DNA from: an uncultured Lachnospiraceae bacterium
Lineage (GTDB): Bacteria > Bacillota > Clostridia > Lachnospirales > Lachnospiraceae
DNA: 64,000 nt
Direction: 5' to 3'
Assembly: GCA_900549665.1 (NCBI GenBank)
Contig: URPH01000004.1
Coordinates: 48,759 to 112,758 of the forward strand
Shown one piece after another: positions 45,007 through 54,196 of this stretch. Position 1 is the first letter of the stretch, and each line of letters begins with the position of its first letter. Made by a program: the position numbers and the translations under genes. A model generated the notes under the pieces. The model was not told the origin of the DNA, did no database searches, and saw only the letters and a program-made list of their open reading frames with translations.

Positions 45007-46482
45007 TTAAAAATCCGTAAAGGAAATTGCCCCCTTTGATGAAATTGCTGCCCGGAATATGTTGGCATCAATCATATCAAATGCAAAAATATCACCGGTT
45101 TTTATCAACACATCCTCATTGTTTTTGATATATTTGTAGATCAGATAATATACTTTTTCATCCTTGGCAACCGCACTGTCTGCCATATATACAATCTCAT
45201 TTCCGCTGCCATCCAGATCAATGTTTTCACCCCGTGCTACGAGATTCTGCTTCAGAACGAAGATTGCCTGGTCACAGTCATAATTTGCCACAGGTGTACA
45301 TTCATATTTGCAGGTCACGATACTGCTTTCGTTTCCTTCCGAATCGATCATCAGGAATTTGAAGGTACTGTTGCCAAGCGGCATCGGAAAAGCATCTGTA
45401 TAGATGTTACTGTCCAGATCAGGATCGGAGCCATCCGTTGTATAATATACGATGCAGTCTTCATCCGGAACCTCAACACAGATCATTTCCGGTACTTCAT
45501 AAGTGCCGGATTGTACAGAAACGACCGGAAGCATCCGGACGCCGGTATTAATACGGTATTTCTTCACAACGATATCACTGCTTACTCCATATTCGTTGAT
45601 ATAGACGGATGAAACCTGATAAGCCCCTGTCAATAATTTGATCGGCGTTGTATAACGGGTAGAATATTTACTCGGTGTACTGCCATCCAGGGTATAATAG
45701 ATATCACCCTTTCCTACAGAAAATAATTTCAGCGACTGGACACTGTCATAGTCTCCTTCCTGTTCACTGTATTCGGGAACAGAAGCCATATATTGTGAAT
45801 ATTTTTGTTTTATGGATGCCGATTCACAATTTTCAAGAAATTTTGCCAGTTTAGAATATTCTTCCCCTTCAATAAAGTCCTGAATCAGATATTCCAAAGC
45901 TTCATCGTTGGCCGGTTCTATTGCCAAAACCTGTTTTGCCATATCCCTGGCCTGATTATAGTCTTCCTTTTGTGTATAGATATGAAACTTTAGAAGCAGA
46001 AGCTCCACATTGTCAGGCTCTTTGGAAAGGCAAAAATCTGTCTGATAAACAGCTTCGTCCATCTGGTGTGCTTCAAAAGCAGCGATCGCCTTATGGTAAT
46101 GATAATCATAGGAATTTTCCGTATACAAATAAAACACAATGGAAAATACGGCAACGATGATGATCAGGGCCAACACAGAAAAAGCCATAAAATTTAACTG
46201 CCGAATCGTATGATGCTCCTTTTTGGCAGCTGTTTTTTTTGAAGAATCCGGATGTCTGTCCTGATTGCTGTGTTTTTCGTTTTTGATATTCTGTTGATTT
46301 AGTTGTGTATGAGTTTGTTCTGAAGGATGTCCGCCCAGGTCATCAATGATCCCATTCATGGATGCGGCAACGCTTTCTTCTATTTCCGGTTCATAAACCG
46401 GCACTAAAAGACGCTCTTTGCCGCAATGTTCACAAAAGACCTGATCCGGAAGCATTTCCTTTCCACAATGTGGACATGTCAT
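45007..46482 (-). CDS. Zinc-ribbon, TPR and chitobiase-like-repeat membrane protein
   Basis: The 491-residue protein begins with a zinc ribbon (CPHCGKEM and CEHCGKER), a polar linker, and one membrane segment at about 121-145. After it come TPR-like helices (about 150-235; YHKAIAAFEAHQMDEAVYQ, LLLKFHIYTQKEDYNQA) and two beta-rich repeats with YYTLDGSTPSKYST and VYYTTDGSDPDLDS, the pattern of the chitobiase/beta-hexosaminidase C-terminal-like domain. The frame opens at 46569, but ATG 46482 has CAGGAG seven bases upstream and starts at the zinc ribbon. Function is unknown; the outer part may bind cell-wall glycans. Confidence 0.8.
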   Translation of the reverse strand: MTCPHCGKEMLPDQVFCEHCGKERLLVPVYEPEIEESVAASMNGIIDDLGGHPSEQTHTQLNQQNIKNEKHSNQDRHPDSSKKTAAKKEHHTIRQLNFMAFSVLALIIIVAVFSIVFYLYTENSYDYHYHKAIAAFEAHQMDEAVYQTDFCLSKEPDNVELLLLKFHIYTQKEDYNQARDMAKQVLAIEPANDEALEYLIQDFIEGEEYSKLAKFLENCESASIKQKYSQYMASVPEYSEQEGDYDSVQSLKLFSVGKGDIYYTLDGSTPSKYSTRYTTPIKLLTGAYQVSSVYINEYGVSSDIVVKKYRINTGVRMLPVVSVQSGTYEVPEMICVEVPDEDCIVYYTTDGSDPDLDSNIYTDAFPMPLGNSTFKFLMIDSEGNESSIVTCKYECTPVANYDCDQAIFVLKQNLVARGENIDLDGSGNEIVYMADSAVAKDEKVYYLIYKYIKNNEDVLIKTGDIFAFDMIDANIFRAAISSKGAISFTDF

Positions 46483-46543
46483 ACGCCGTCTCCTGCTAAC
46501 TGAAAATATATATTCATCAAATGTAATAATGAGCCTGTTTCCT

Positions 46544-47386
46544 TTACTGCAGAGAAATACTGTCAACACAGTTTTTCATCAGCATGGCTATAGTCATGGG
46601 ACCGACACCTCCCGGAACCGGAGTGATATAAGAAGCAGCCTCTTTTGCGGAGTCAAAATCAACATCCCCGCAAAGCTTGTTATCTTCATTGCGGTGAATA
46701 CCAACATCAATGACAACAGCGCCATCCTTTATGTAGGATGCATCAATAAACTTCGGTTTCCCGATCGCTACAATTAAAATATCAGCCTGTCTGGTAATTG
46801 ACTTTAAATCCTTTGTTTTGGAATGTGCAACGGTAACCGTTGCGTTTTCACGAAGCATCAGTAAAGCCATTGGCTTACCGACGATATTGCTGCGCCCGAT
46901 CACAACACAGTGTTTGCCACTGATATCAATGTCAGAACGTTTTAATAACTGGATAATACCTGCCGGTGTACAGGATACAAAGCCCGGCTGGCCGATACAC
47001 AAAGAACCTACACTCTGGGGATGGAAGCCATCGACATCTTTTTTGGGATCAATTGCATTGATGATTGTTTTTTCATCAATATGTGCCGGAACCGGCAGCT
47101 GTACCAGAATGCCATTGACATCCTTTCTTTCGTTTAACTCCCTGATCAAAGAAAGAAGCTCTTCCTGTGTCGTTTCCTCAGGTAATTCATAGGAAAGAGA
47201 ATTTATTCCGATATAGGCACAGGCTTTTTTCTTGTTGTTTACATATACAGAGCTTGCAGGGTCGTTTCCTACCTGAATAACCGCGAGACAGATTTCTGTT
47301 CCCTGTGCTTTATATTCCTCTACCTTTTTTTTACACTCGTCCTTAATTATTGTTGAAATACGTTTTCCGTCGATCAATTCTGCCAT
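46544..47386 (-). CDS. folD: Bifunctional methylene-THF dehydrogenase/methenyl-THF cyclohydrolase
   Basis: FolD interconverts 5,10-methylene-THF, methenyl-THF and 10-formyl-THF with NADP. The 280-residue product has the catalytic Lys in SVYVNNKKKACAYIGI, the VQLPVP block, the Rossmann motif VIGRSNIVGKPMA, and PVPGGVGPMT. Next to formate-THF ligase it completes the entry of formate into one-carbon metabolism; NADPH may come from the NfnAB encoded nearby. Confidence 0.96.
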   Translation of the reverse strand: MAELIDGKRISTIIKDECKKKVEEYKAQGTEICLAVIQVGNDPASSVYVNNKKKACAYIGINSLSYELPEETTQEELLSLIRELNERKDVNGILVQLPVPAHIDEKTIINAIDPKKDVDGFHPQSVGSLCIGQPGFVSCTPAGIIQLLKRSDIDISGKHCVVIGRSNIVGKPMALLMLRENATVTVAHSKTKDLKSITRQADILIVAIGKPKFIDASYIKDGAVVIDVGIHRNEDNKLCGDVDFDSAKEAASYITPVPGGVGPMTIAMLMKNCVDSISLQ

Positions 47387-47436
47387 AATATGTATCTCTC
47401 CTTTTATAAAAAATCAATTTTTGACCCCTATCCTGC

Positions 47437-49107
47437 TTAAAATAATCCGGTGATCACACCATCATCATTGACATCAATATTGAATGCCGCGGGCTTTTTG
47501 GGAAGTCCCGGCATTGTCATGACTGCACCGGTCAATACTACAACAAAACCGGCACCGGCCGATACATAGACCTCTCTGACTGTAATCTCAAAGTCCTCCG
47601 GTCTGCCAAGCTTAGCCGGATCATCGGACAGAGAATACTGGGTCTTTGCCATACATACCGGAAGCTTACCAAATCCGAGGTCTGTCAGCTTTTGCAACTG
47701 TTTGGAGGCTGTGCTGCTGAATACCACGCCCTTTGCTCCGTAAATTTCTTTTGCAACTGTTTCAATTTTTTCGGTTAAAGGTAAATCATCTTCATATATT
47801 GGTTTAAAATGACTTTCTTTTTTATCAAGTGTCTCCAAAACCTTGCCGGCAAGCTCGATACCGCCATCTCCACCATGCTCCCATACGGTAGAAAGTGCAA
47901 ATTCACAGTTTCTTTCCTCACAGAAGGATCTGACGAAGGAAACTTCTGCTTCAGTATCTGTGACAAAAGAATTTAAGGTCACAACTACCGGCACACCGTA
48001 TTTCTGAAGATTTTCAATATGTTTTTCCAGATTGACAATTCCTTTTTTGAGTGCATCCAGATTTTCAGCACCAAGATCGGCCTTTGCAACACCACCGTTG
48101 TATTTTAAAGCACGAATTGTTGCTACCAGTACGACCGCATCCGGTTTGAGGCCGGCAAGACGGCATTTGATGTCAAAGAATTTTTCTGCTCCCAGATCAG
48201 CACCAAAACCGGCTTCCGTAATACAGTAATCTGCAATGGATAAAGCCGCATTGGTGGCTCTAACGCTGTTACAGCCGTGTGCAATATTGGCAAAAGGACC
48301 GCCATGAACAAAAGCCGGTGTATGTTCGAGTGTCTGGATCATATTCGGTAAAATAGCATCCTTTAAAAGTGCTGCCATGGAACCGACTGCATTGAGATCG
48401 GCTGCTGTCACCGGATTGCCATCCAGATCATATGCAACAATAATACGTGCAAGCCTTGCTTTCAGATCATTCATGTCATTGGCAAGGCATAGGATAGCCA
48501 TGATCTCGGAAGCAACTGTAATCACAAAGTGGTCTTCTCTTGTAAAACCGTCTCCCTTAGAACCAAGACCGACTACAATATTGCGGAGCACACGGTCGTT
48601 CATATCCAGACAGCGTTTCCATACGATCTGTCTGGTATCGATACGAAGTGCATTGCCCTGCTGAATATGGTTGTCTAATAACGCTGCCAGTAAATTGTTG
48701 GCAGATGTGATAGCATGAAAATCACCGGTAAAATGAAGGTTTAAATCTTCCATCGGAACTACCTGTGCGTATCCGCCGCCTGCAGCACCGCCCTTGATGC
48801 CAAAGCACGGTCCCAAAGAAGGCTCGCGGAGTGCGATGACCGCTTTTTTACCAAGCTTTCCGAATGCTTCACCAAGACCGACACTTGTTGTTGTCTTCCC
48901 TTCACCTGCCGGTGTCGGATTGATGGCAGTAACCAGTATCAGTTTGCCTTTTTTGTTTTCCCTGATGGTATCCAAATATTCATTGCTCAATTTTGCCTTG
49001 TATTTACCGTACAACTCTAAGTCATCCGGCGAAATACCAAGTTGTTTTGCAACTTCTGTGATTGGAAGCATTACGGCTTCCTGCGCGATTTCGATATCTG
49101 TTTTCAT
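47437..49107 (-). CDS. fhs: Formate-tetrahydrofolate ligase
   Basis: The enzyme joins formate to THF with ATP to form 10-formyl-THF. The 556-residue product has the family P-loop region NPTPAGEGKTTTSVGLGEA, the block ALREPSLGPCFGIKGGAAGG and C-terminal VVLTGAVMTMPGLPKKPA. Its ATG overlaps the ftsK stop codon as ATGA, and folD is 50 bases downstream. I looked for a folate riboswitch in the short gaps and saw none. Confidence 0.97.
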   Translation of the reverse strand: MKTDIEIAQEAVMLPITEVAKQLGISPDDLELYGKYKAKLSNEYLDTIRENKKGKLILVTAINPTPAGEGKTTTSVGLGEAFGKLGKKAVIALREPSLGPCFGIKGGAAGGGYAQVVPMEDLNLHFTGDFHAITSANNLLAALLDNHIQQGNALRIDTRQIVWKRCLDMNDRVLRNIVVGLGSKGDGFTREDHFVITVASEIMAILCLANDMNDLKARLARIIVAYDLDGNPVTAADLNAVGSMAALLKDAILPNMIQTLEHTPAFVHGGPFANIAHGCNSVRATNAALSIADYCITEAGFGADLGAEKFFDIKCRLAGLKPDAVVLVATIRALKYNGGVAKADLGAENLDALKKGIVNLEKHIENLQKYGVPVVVTLNSFVTDTEAEVSFVRSFCEERNCEFALSTVWEHGGDGGIELAGKVLETLDKKESHFKPIYEDDLPLTEKIETVAKEIYGAKGVVFSSTASKQLQKLTDLGFGKLPVCMAKTQYSLSDDPAKLGRPEDFEITVREVYVSAGAGFVVVLTGAVMTMPGLPKKPAAFNIDVNDDGVITGLF

Positions 49108-51749
49108 GTGTCATCCTCCTGTAGTTGTAAAAATTGTTCTTTTGACATCAAAACCCGTCTGGGCTTGGTACCTTCTTCAGGGCCGACAACTCCGGCCTCC
49201 TCAAGCTGATCCATAATTCGTGCCGCCCGATTAAATCCAATCTTAAAAACGCGCTGCAGCATACCTATGGATGCCTTTTCCTTGTCTATGATAAAATTAC
49301 CGGCATCTACAAAATACTGATCTCTGTCTGATGCCGAATCGGTGAAACCACCATCTTTCATGGATGCTGAAGTAATATTGGAAATCTTTTCTTCAACATC
49401 AGCTGTATATGTATTTCCAAGATTTTGTTCCTTGATATAATCAACAACCTCCGAAACCTCCTGATCGGAAACAAAGGCTCCCTGGACACGTTCGGGCTTG
49501 GACTTACCCTGTGGATAAAAAAGCATATCTCCTTTTCCAAGCAGTTTTTCTGCTCCAACCATATCCAGAATTGTCCTTGAGTCAACGCCGGATGAAACAG
49601 CAAAAGCAATACGGCTTGGCATATTGGCCTTGATAAGACCTGTAATAACATCAACCGACGGTCGCTGGGTGGCAATGACAAGATGGATTCCGCAGGCTCT
49701 TGCCAGCTGTGCCAGTCGGCAGATGGACTCTTCAACCTCATTGGATGCAACCATCATCAGATCTGCAAGCTCGTCTACAATAATCAGGATCTGAGGCAGA
49801 ACTTCGGGAATGGGCTGACCATTATTTTCAGTCATTTCACGTACTTTTTTGTTGTAACCTTTCAGATCACGGACATTGAGCTCCGCAAATTTCCTGTATC
49901 GGTCTTCCATTTCGGCAACGCCCCAGTGTAAAGCCGCAGCGGCCTTCTTCGGATCTGTCACAACAGGTATCATCAGGTGCGGAATACCGTTATAGACACT
50001 TAATTCCACAACCTTTGGATCTATCAGGATAAGCTTTACATCATCGGGAGATGACTTGTATAAAATACTCATAATGATGGTATTGATGCAGACACTCTTA
50101 CCGGAACCGGTAGCGCCGGCAATCAATAAATGCGGCATCTTGGCAAGATCGGCAATAACTGTATTGCCTCCGATATCCTTGCCGACTGCAAAAGATATTT
50201 TGGATTCAGCCTTTTTAAACTCCGGCGAATCGATCAGGTCGCGGAAAGCAACCATGGAATTTTCAGCATTGGGAACTTCAATTCCGACTGCCGCTTTACC
50301 GGGAATCGGTGCTTCGATACGAATGTCCGTCGCAGCAAGATTCAACTTGATATCATCGGCCAGATTGACAATCTTTGATACTTTTACGCCAACCTCAGGC
50401 TGTAATTCATATCGGGTAACTGCCGGCCCCTGACTGATGTCGGTGACTGTCACATTGACACCAAATGTACGAAGTGTTTCCTGCAGTCTGAGTGCTGTCT
50501 CGCGCAGGGACTGTCCGTTATCACCGGCAATCTTTTTCTTGCCGGGTGCAAGCTTGTCAACCGGCGGAAACTTATATTTTGCCTTTAATTTGACAGGCTG
50601 TGGCTCGATGGTAACCGCTTCCTCTGCTTTTTGTGATGCAGTATTTGCGGTCTTCTTTGCCGGATATGCAGCCGATGCGCTTTCCTGCATACTATCTGTC
50701 ATATGCGGCCTGCTATCTGCCGCTTTTTCTCCTGCAGAGGCCGGTGCCATAGCGGTAACATCCGTATCCGGAACGCTTTTCTTTTGTCCGATCTCGGGTC
50801 CGAGCTCTCTTGTCGAAACATCACCGATATCAGCATCGTCAAGTCCACGGATTTTAATTTTGGACAAAGCTTCCATAGCCTGTGATTTGTCTGCTTCTGC
50901 CTGCTCTTTTAAAACCTTTTGTGATAATTCTTCCATATCAACCGGCGCTGCCTGCCTGTCAGCTGCGGTTGTTTTGACCGGTTTGATATTCAGTTCAGAA
51001 GCATTGGCAATTCCGGATACCTTTTTGTTCATGCGAAGCTCATTATCCTTTTCGGCCAAAATCCTCTGTTCTTCTTTTCTTTTTTCTTTCTGCATCATGC
51101 GCTCATCGTTTCGTTCCTGCGCATATTCTCTTTTTTGTCGAAAATCATCTTTGACATAATCAGCCAGGATTGCTCCGCCCTTTTTGATCTTATTGCGGAA
51201 ACTATGCTCCGTAAGCAGCACAATACAGATCAGTATGAGAACGATCAGAATAATGACGGTTCCGACCATCCCAAGCATCTGGTACATGCCGTTTCCCAAA
51301 AATCCTCCGACAATACCGCCGCCTTTAAGATTGTCAGCGGAAAAGTGATAAAAATCCGGTATGCTGCTTCCGATATTGGCAATCCCTCCGATCAGGGTAA
51401 AGCATACACAAAGCATACAAAACAGCACAAAACCGGAAATCAGCTTGATCGTCGCTACCGGATTGCCGAGATTGGCGATCCAGAAGCAGACTCCGAAAAA
51501 GATCAGCAAAGGTGCAACATAAGCCATATATCCAAACAGCCCAAACATAAATGAGCTTACGATATTTCCAAGAGTTCCGATAATATGAAAATTGCATAAA
51601 AACAATAAAACAGTAATTGCTAAAGACAATAAAAAAAGGACTTCATCAATGACCGTGTTTTCATACTTCTGGACATTGTTTTTCTTTTTTCGGGACCCCG
51701 TATTTGATTTTCTTCCGGAAGAAGTCTTGCGACCTCTTGACTGAGCCAT
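49104..51749 (-). CDS. ftsK: DNA translocase FtsK/SpoIIIE
   Basis: The protein pumps DNA across the closing septum during division or into the forespore. The 881-residue product has a basic N-terminus, four membrane segments (about 30-190), a charged linker, the motor with Walker A LIAGATGSGKSVCINTIIMS and Walker B ILIIVDELADLMM, and a C-terminal winged-helix gamma domain (about 810-875; SIGMLQRVFKIGFNRAARIMDQLEE) that reads oriented DNA motifs. The choice between FtsK and SpoIIIE names is not possible from one copy. It has its own promoter and is translationally coupled to fhs. Confidence 0.96.
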   Translation of the reverse strand: MAQSRGRKTSSGRKSNTGSRKKKNNVQKYENTVIDEVLFLLSLAITVLLFLCNFHIIGTLGNIVSSFMFGLFGYMAYVAPLLIFFGVCFWIANLGNPVATIKLISGFVLFCMLCVCFTLIGGIANIGSSIPDFYHFSADNLKGGGIVGGFLGNGMYQMLGMVGTVIILIVLILICIVLLTEHSFRNKIKKGGAILADYVKDDFRQKREYAQERNDERMMQKEKRKEEQRILAEKDNELRMNKKVSGIANASELNIKPVKTTAADRQAAPVDMEELSQKVLKEQAEADKSQAMEALSKIKIRGLDDADIGDVSTRELGPEIGQKKSVPDTDVTAMAPASAGEKAADSRPHMTDSMQESASAAYPAKKTANTASQKAEEAVTIEPQPVKLKAKYKFPPVDKLAPGKKKIAGDNGQSLRETALRLQETLRTFGVNVTVTDISQGPAVTRYELQPEVGVKVSKIVNLADDIKLNLAATDIRIEAPIPGKAAVGIEVPNAENSMVAFRDLIDSPEFKKAESKISFAVGKDIGGNTVIADLAKMPHLLIAGATGSGKSVCINTIIMSILYKSSPDDVKLILIDPKVVELSVYNGIPHLMIPVVTDPKKAAAALHWGVAEMEDRYRKFAELNVRDLKGYNKKVREMTENNGQPIPEVLPQILIIVDELADLMMVASNEVEESICRLAQLARACGIHLVIATQRPSVDVITGLIKANMPSRIAFAVSSGVDSRTILDMVGAEKLLGKGDMLFYPQGKSKPERVQGAFVSDQEVSEVVDYIKEQNLGNTYTADVEEKISNITSASMKDGGFTDSASDRDQYFVDAGNFIIDKEKASIGMLQRVFKIGFNRAARIMDQLEEAGVVGPEEGTKPRRVLMSKEQFLQLQEDDT

Positions 51750-51797
51750 AATAATAACCTCCGTATCTGCCCTGAAAAGTCAGGCAAAACCTTAATT

Positions 51798-51826
51798 ATT
51801 ATAGCATTATTTTGTTTTTTTCTCAA
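51798..51826 (-). promoter_or_regulatory. Sigma-A promoter for ftsK
   Basis: On the minus strand TTGAGA (51821-51826) and an exact TATAAT (51798-51803) have a 17-base spacer. The promoter overlaps the end of tepA. The leader contains GCCTGA-CTTT-TCAGGGC, a small stem-loop, then ACGGAGG before the ftsK start. Confidence 0.8.
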
Positions 51827-52505
51827 TAAGTTTATGGAGTTTATTCAAGGCATCCTTGATTCCGCCAACTTCATCAATAACCCCCTCTTTTACAGCTTCT
51901 TTACCAACCAGAATGCTGCCGACGTCTTTTGTCAGCACTTCCGTTTCCATCATCAGATCAAGCAGCCTTTTTTCTTTGATTCTGCAGTGCCCGGTAATAA
52001 ACCGGCAGATCCGGTCCTGTATCTGTTTAAAGTAATCAAAGGTCTGTGCCACTCCGATAACCATTCCGTTTAAACGTACCGGATGGATAACCATTGTACC
52101 GGTAGGTACAATAAAGGAATAATCGGTGCTGACTGCAATCGGCACACCGATAGAATGGCTTCCTCCTAACACCAGGGATACCGTAGGTTTGCTGACCGAG
52201 GCAATCATTTCGGCAATGGCAAGTCCGGCCTCAACATCACCACCCATGGTGTTTAACAAAATCAGAATTCCATCTATCTCTTTATTATCTTCAATTTCCG
52301 CAAGCTTTGGCAGAATGTGTTCGTATTTGGTTGATTTTGTCGAGCTTCCAAGTACATCATGTCCTTCTATCTCACCAATGATTGAAAACATATATATTTT
52401 ATGCTGTTCTTTGTTTTCATTAAGATCCGACTGCCCGGTCTTTTCTATCCTCGTATCATTATTCCAGCTTTCTTTTTCTTTACTATTTTCCAATTCATTA
52501 CCCAT
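51807..52505 (-). CDS. tepA: ClpP-like serine protease TepA
   Basis: TepA (YmfB) is a ClpP/SppA-fold cytosolic protein found just upstream of spoIIIE in many Firmicutes; it was linked to degradation of signal peptides and protein export. The 232-residue product has the nucleophile in LVLGGSHSIGVPIAV and the His in TMVIHPVRL, with the oligomer-contact block ILLNTMGGDVEAGLAIAEM. The frame could start at 52511, but ATG 52505 has AGGAGG eight bases upstream. A strong terminator ends just before it and leaves no obvious room for a promoter. Confidence 0.9.
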   Translation of the reverse strand: MGNELENSKEKESWNNDTRIEKTGQSDLNENKEQHKIYMFSIIGEIEGHDVLGSSTKSTKYEHILPKLAEIEDNKEIDGILILLNTMGGDVEAGLAIAEMIASVSKPTVSLVLGGSHSIGVPIAVSTDYSFIVPTGTMVIHPVRLNGMVIGVAQTFDYFKQIQDRICRFITGHCRIKEKRLLDLMMETEVLTKDVGSILVGKEAVKEGVIDEVGGIKDALNKLHKLIEKKTK

Positions 52506-52534
52506 ATCCATTGCCTCCTATGCACAAAACACAT

Positions 52535-52599
52535 TAAAAAAAGCTCATAATAAAAAAGAACCTTTATTAAAAAGGTCCTTTTTATTATGGGCATTTTTT
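52535..52599 (-). terminator. Strong, probably bidirectional terminator
   Basis: A long stem of about 20 bp (52543-52592, small interior mismatches, five-base loop) is flanked by an A run on the left and a T run on the right of the plus strand. So a U tract follows the hairpin in either direction. It ends the corC-yebC-GT2-small-protein unit on the minus strand. Confidence 0.9.
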
Positions 52600-52605
52600 A
52601 TTTGT

Positions 52606-52773
52606 TTATTCGATATCAAAATCATCTCCGGGTTTTATTTCAACATCATAATGCATTTTATCTTCACTTACCGTATAATCATAATCCATTTCTTTTTTTA
52701 CATGACGTTTGGGAACCGGCAATGGATTTTTGATAAACTGTGTGTCTGAAACAGACATATTTCTGATATCCAT
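52606..52773 (-). CDS. 55-residue acidic small protein, unrecognised
   Basis: This short gene starts MDIRNMSVSDTQFIKNPLPV and ends KPGDDFDIE. The start codon lies two bases after the glycosyltransferase stop, and a full AAGGAG ribosome-binding site sits five to six bases upstream within the end of that gene. The product has no membrane segment; its middle is a Lys-rich patch followed by acidic and Tyr residues (MDYDYTVSEDKMHYDVEI). Codon use resembles the neighbours and the strong terminator follows directly, so it is probably a real gene. The position next to tepA recalls ylzJ of Bacillus, but I see no sequence similarity. Confidence 0.75.
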   Translation of the reverse strand: MDIRNMSVSDTQFIKNPLPVPKRHVKKEMDYDYTVSEDKMHYDVEIKPGDDFDIE

Positions 52774-52775
52774 AA

Positions 52776-53735
52776 TCACCGCTCCTTGCTGTCATTGCCA
52801 AGAAATGTCTCAATATTGTATCTGGGACGATGCTTGACCTCGATATATATTTTGCCGATGTATTGTCCGATCAGACCAATTGCGCAAAGCTGCAGTCCGC
52901 CTAAAAACCAGACTGACAGAAGCAACGAAGTCCACCCGGGCTCAACTGTACCGAAAAAATATGAAACAAAGGCATATATAGCCGCAATAATGCTTAAAAT
53001 TATAATAATAAAGCCAAGAGCTGTAACAAGACTGATCGGCTTTACGGAAAAAGATGTAATTCCGTTCCATGCAAGCGCAAGCATTTTACTCAGCGGATAC
53101 TTGCTTTCGCCGGCCACTCTTTCTTTTCTTTCATAATACACGCAATCTGTCTGATAACCGATCAGCGGCATCATACCGCGTAAAAACAGATTGTTTTCGT
53201 TGTATTTGGAAAACTGTTCCACGGCTCTTTTGCTCATCAGGCGAAAGTCCGCGTGATTATATACGGTTTTAACCCCCATCATGGCCATGACCTTGTAAAA
53301 ACCCTGTGCTGTGGTACGCTTAAACCAGGAATCCTTTTTGCGGTCATTTCTGACTCCATATACAATATCATTGCCCGCATGAAACTTGTCCACCATTTCC
53401 TCGATCACAGCCGTATCATCCTGCAGATCCGCATCAATGGAAATGGTAATATCCGATATATCCTTGGCCGTCAAAAGTCCTGCAGTCAGGGCAAACTGAT
53501 GTCCGACATTACCGGCCAGCTTAAGTCCATATACCATCGGACTGTCCTGATGTTCTTTTTCGATCAGTTCCCATGTACGGTCTTTACTTCCATCATTAAC
53601 AAACAGAATAAAACTGTCAGCGGAAATTTTTTCTTTATGAATCAGATCATTTAAGACACGTTTTAATTCTTTTGCGGAAATTTCTAAAACAGCTTCCTCG
53701 TTGTAGCAGGGAACCACCAATGCTAATCTGTCCAT
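52776..53735 (-). CDS. Family 2 glycosyltransferase (GtrB/DPM1-like)
   Basis: The 319-residue protein has an N-terminal GT-A domain with LVVPCYNEEAVL and DADLQDD (the metal-binding acidic motif), and a C-terminal pair of membrane segments (about 235-260 and 272-295). This layout is that of polyprenyl-phosphate glucose or mannose synthases, which load a sugar on undecaprenyl phosphate for later use outside the membrane. The sugar is not predictable. No partner flippase or glucosyltransferase is next to it; it lies in a unit with yebC. Confidence 0.9.
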   Translation of the reverse strand: MDRLALVVPCYNEEAVLEISAKELKRVLNDLIHKEKISADSFILFVNDGSKDRTWELIEKEHQDSPMVYGLKLAGNVGHQFALTAGLLTAKDISDITISIDADLQDDTAVIEEMVDKFHAGNDIVYGVRNDRKKDSWFKRTTAQGFYKVMAMMGVKTVYNHADFRLMSKRAVEQFSKYNENNLFLRGMMPLIGYQTDCVYYERKERVAGESKYPLSKMLALAWNGITSFSVKPISLVTALGFIIIILSIIAAIYAFVSYFFGTVEPGWTSLLLSVWFLGGLQLCAIGLIGQYIGKIYIEVKHRPRYNIETFLGNDSKER

Positions 53736-53747
53736 GAAATTCCTCCG

Positions 53748-54194
53748 TCACTTTTCCTGGATAATGGCACCAAACAGCTTGGTGACAAATCCCGATTTGA
53801 TTTCTTCAAATGTTGCAGCCGTAATGTTGCTGTGCTTAAAGGTCTCTCCCCAGACCAGGGCAAGCTTTTTTGCAAACACCTTGCCATCTTCGCCCTGTTC
53901 CATAAAATAAGGCAGTACATAGGAAACCATGTACATATTATGTTTTCTAAGTGCTTCGCTCTTTTGAAAAACCTTCAGCCCTTTGTAGGAATTAAGATCT
54001 GCCGAAACCGCCGCAACAAAATAAACAATAGACAGTTCTTTCTCATTGTCATCCAGAGTACGAAATTTCTGCATAAATGCCTCCGCATGCTCTTTATAAG
54101 CTTCATATGCCGAATCGTATGTTTTTTTTGTAAAAAGAGAAAGAGCATCTTCTTCGTATTGCAAAATACCTGCAACTTCCTTTGATAAATCCAT
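53748..54194 (-). CDS. Unknown helical protein
   Basis: I do not recognise this 148-residue protein. It lacks signal or membrane segments, is almost all alpha-helical in pattern, and has evenly spread aromatic residues (KTYDSAYEAYKEHAEAFMQ, VYFVAAVSADLNSYKG). It is two bases downstream of yebC and 12 upstream of the glycosyltransferase. The compact genomic fit and normal codon use argue for a real gene. Confidence 0.7.
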   Translation of the reverse strand: MDLSKEVAGILQYEEDALSLFTKKTYDSAYEAYKEHAEAFMQKFRTLDDNEKELSIVYFVAAVSADLNSYKGLKVFQKSEALRKHNMYMVSYVLPYFMEQGEDGKVFAKKLALVWGETFKHSNITAATFEEIKSGFVTKLFGAIIQEK

Positions 54195-54196
54195 GC

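Noticed and set aside
47387..47436. Folate (THF) riboswitch upstream of folD
   Set aside because: The gap is only 50 bases and contains no recognisable THF aptamer core or expression-platform hairpin.
50437..51159. A 240-codon plus-strand open frame opposite ftsK
   Set aside because: Ser/Ala/Cys-rich composition typical of an antisense shadow; ftsK is clearly the real gene.
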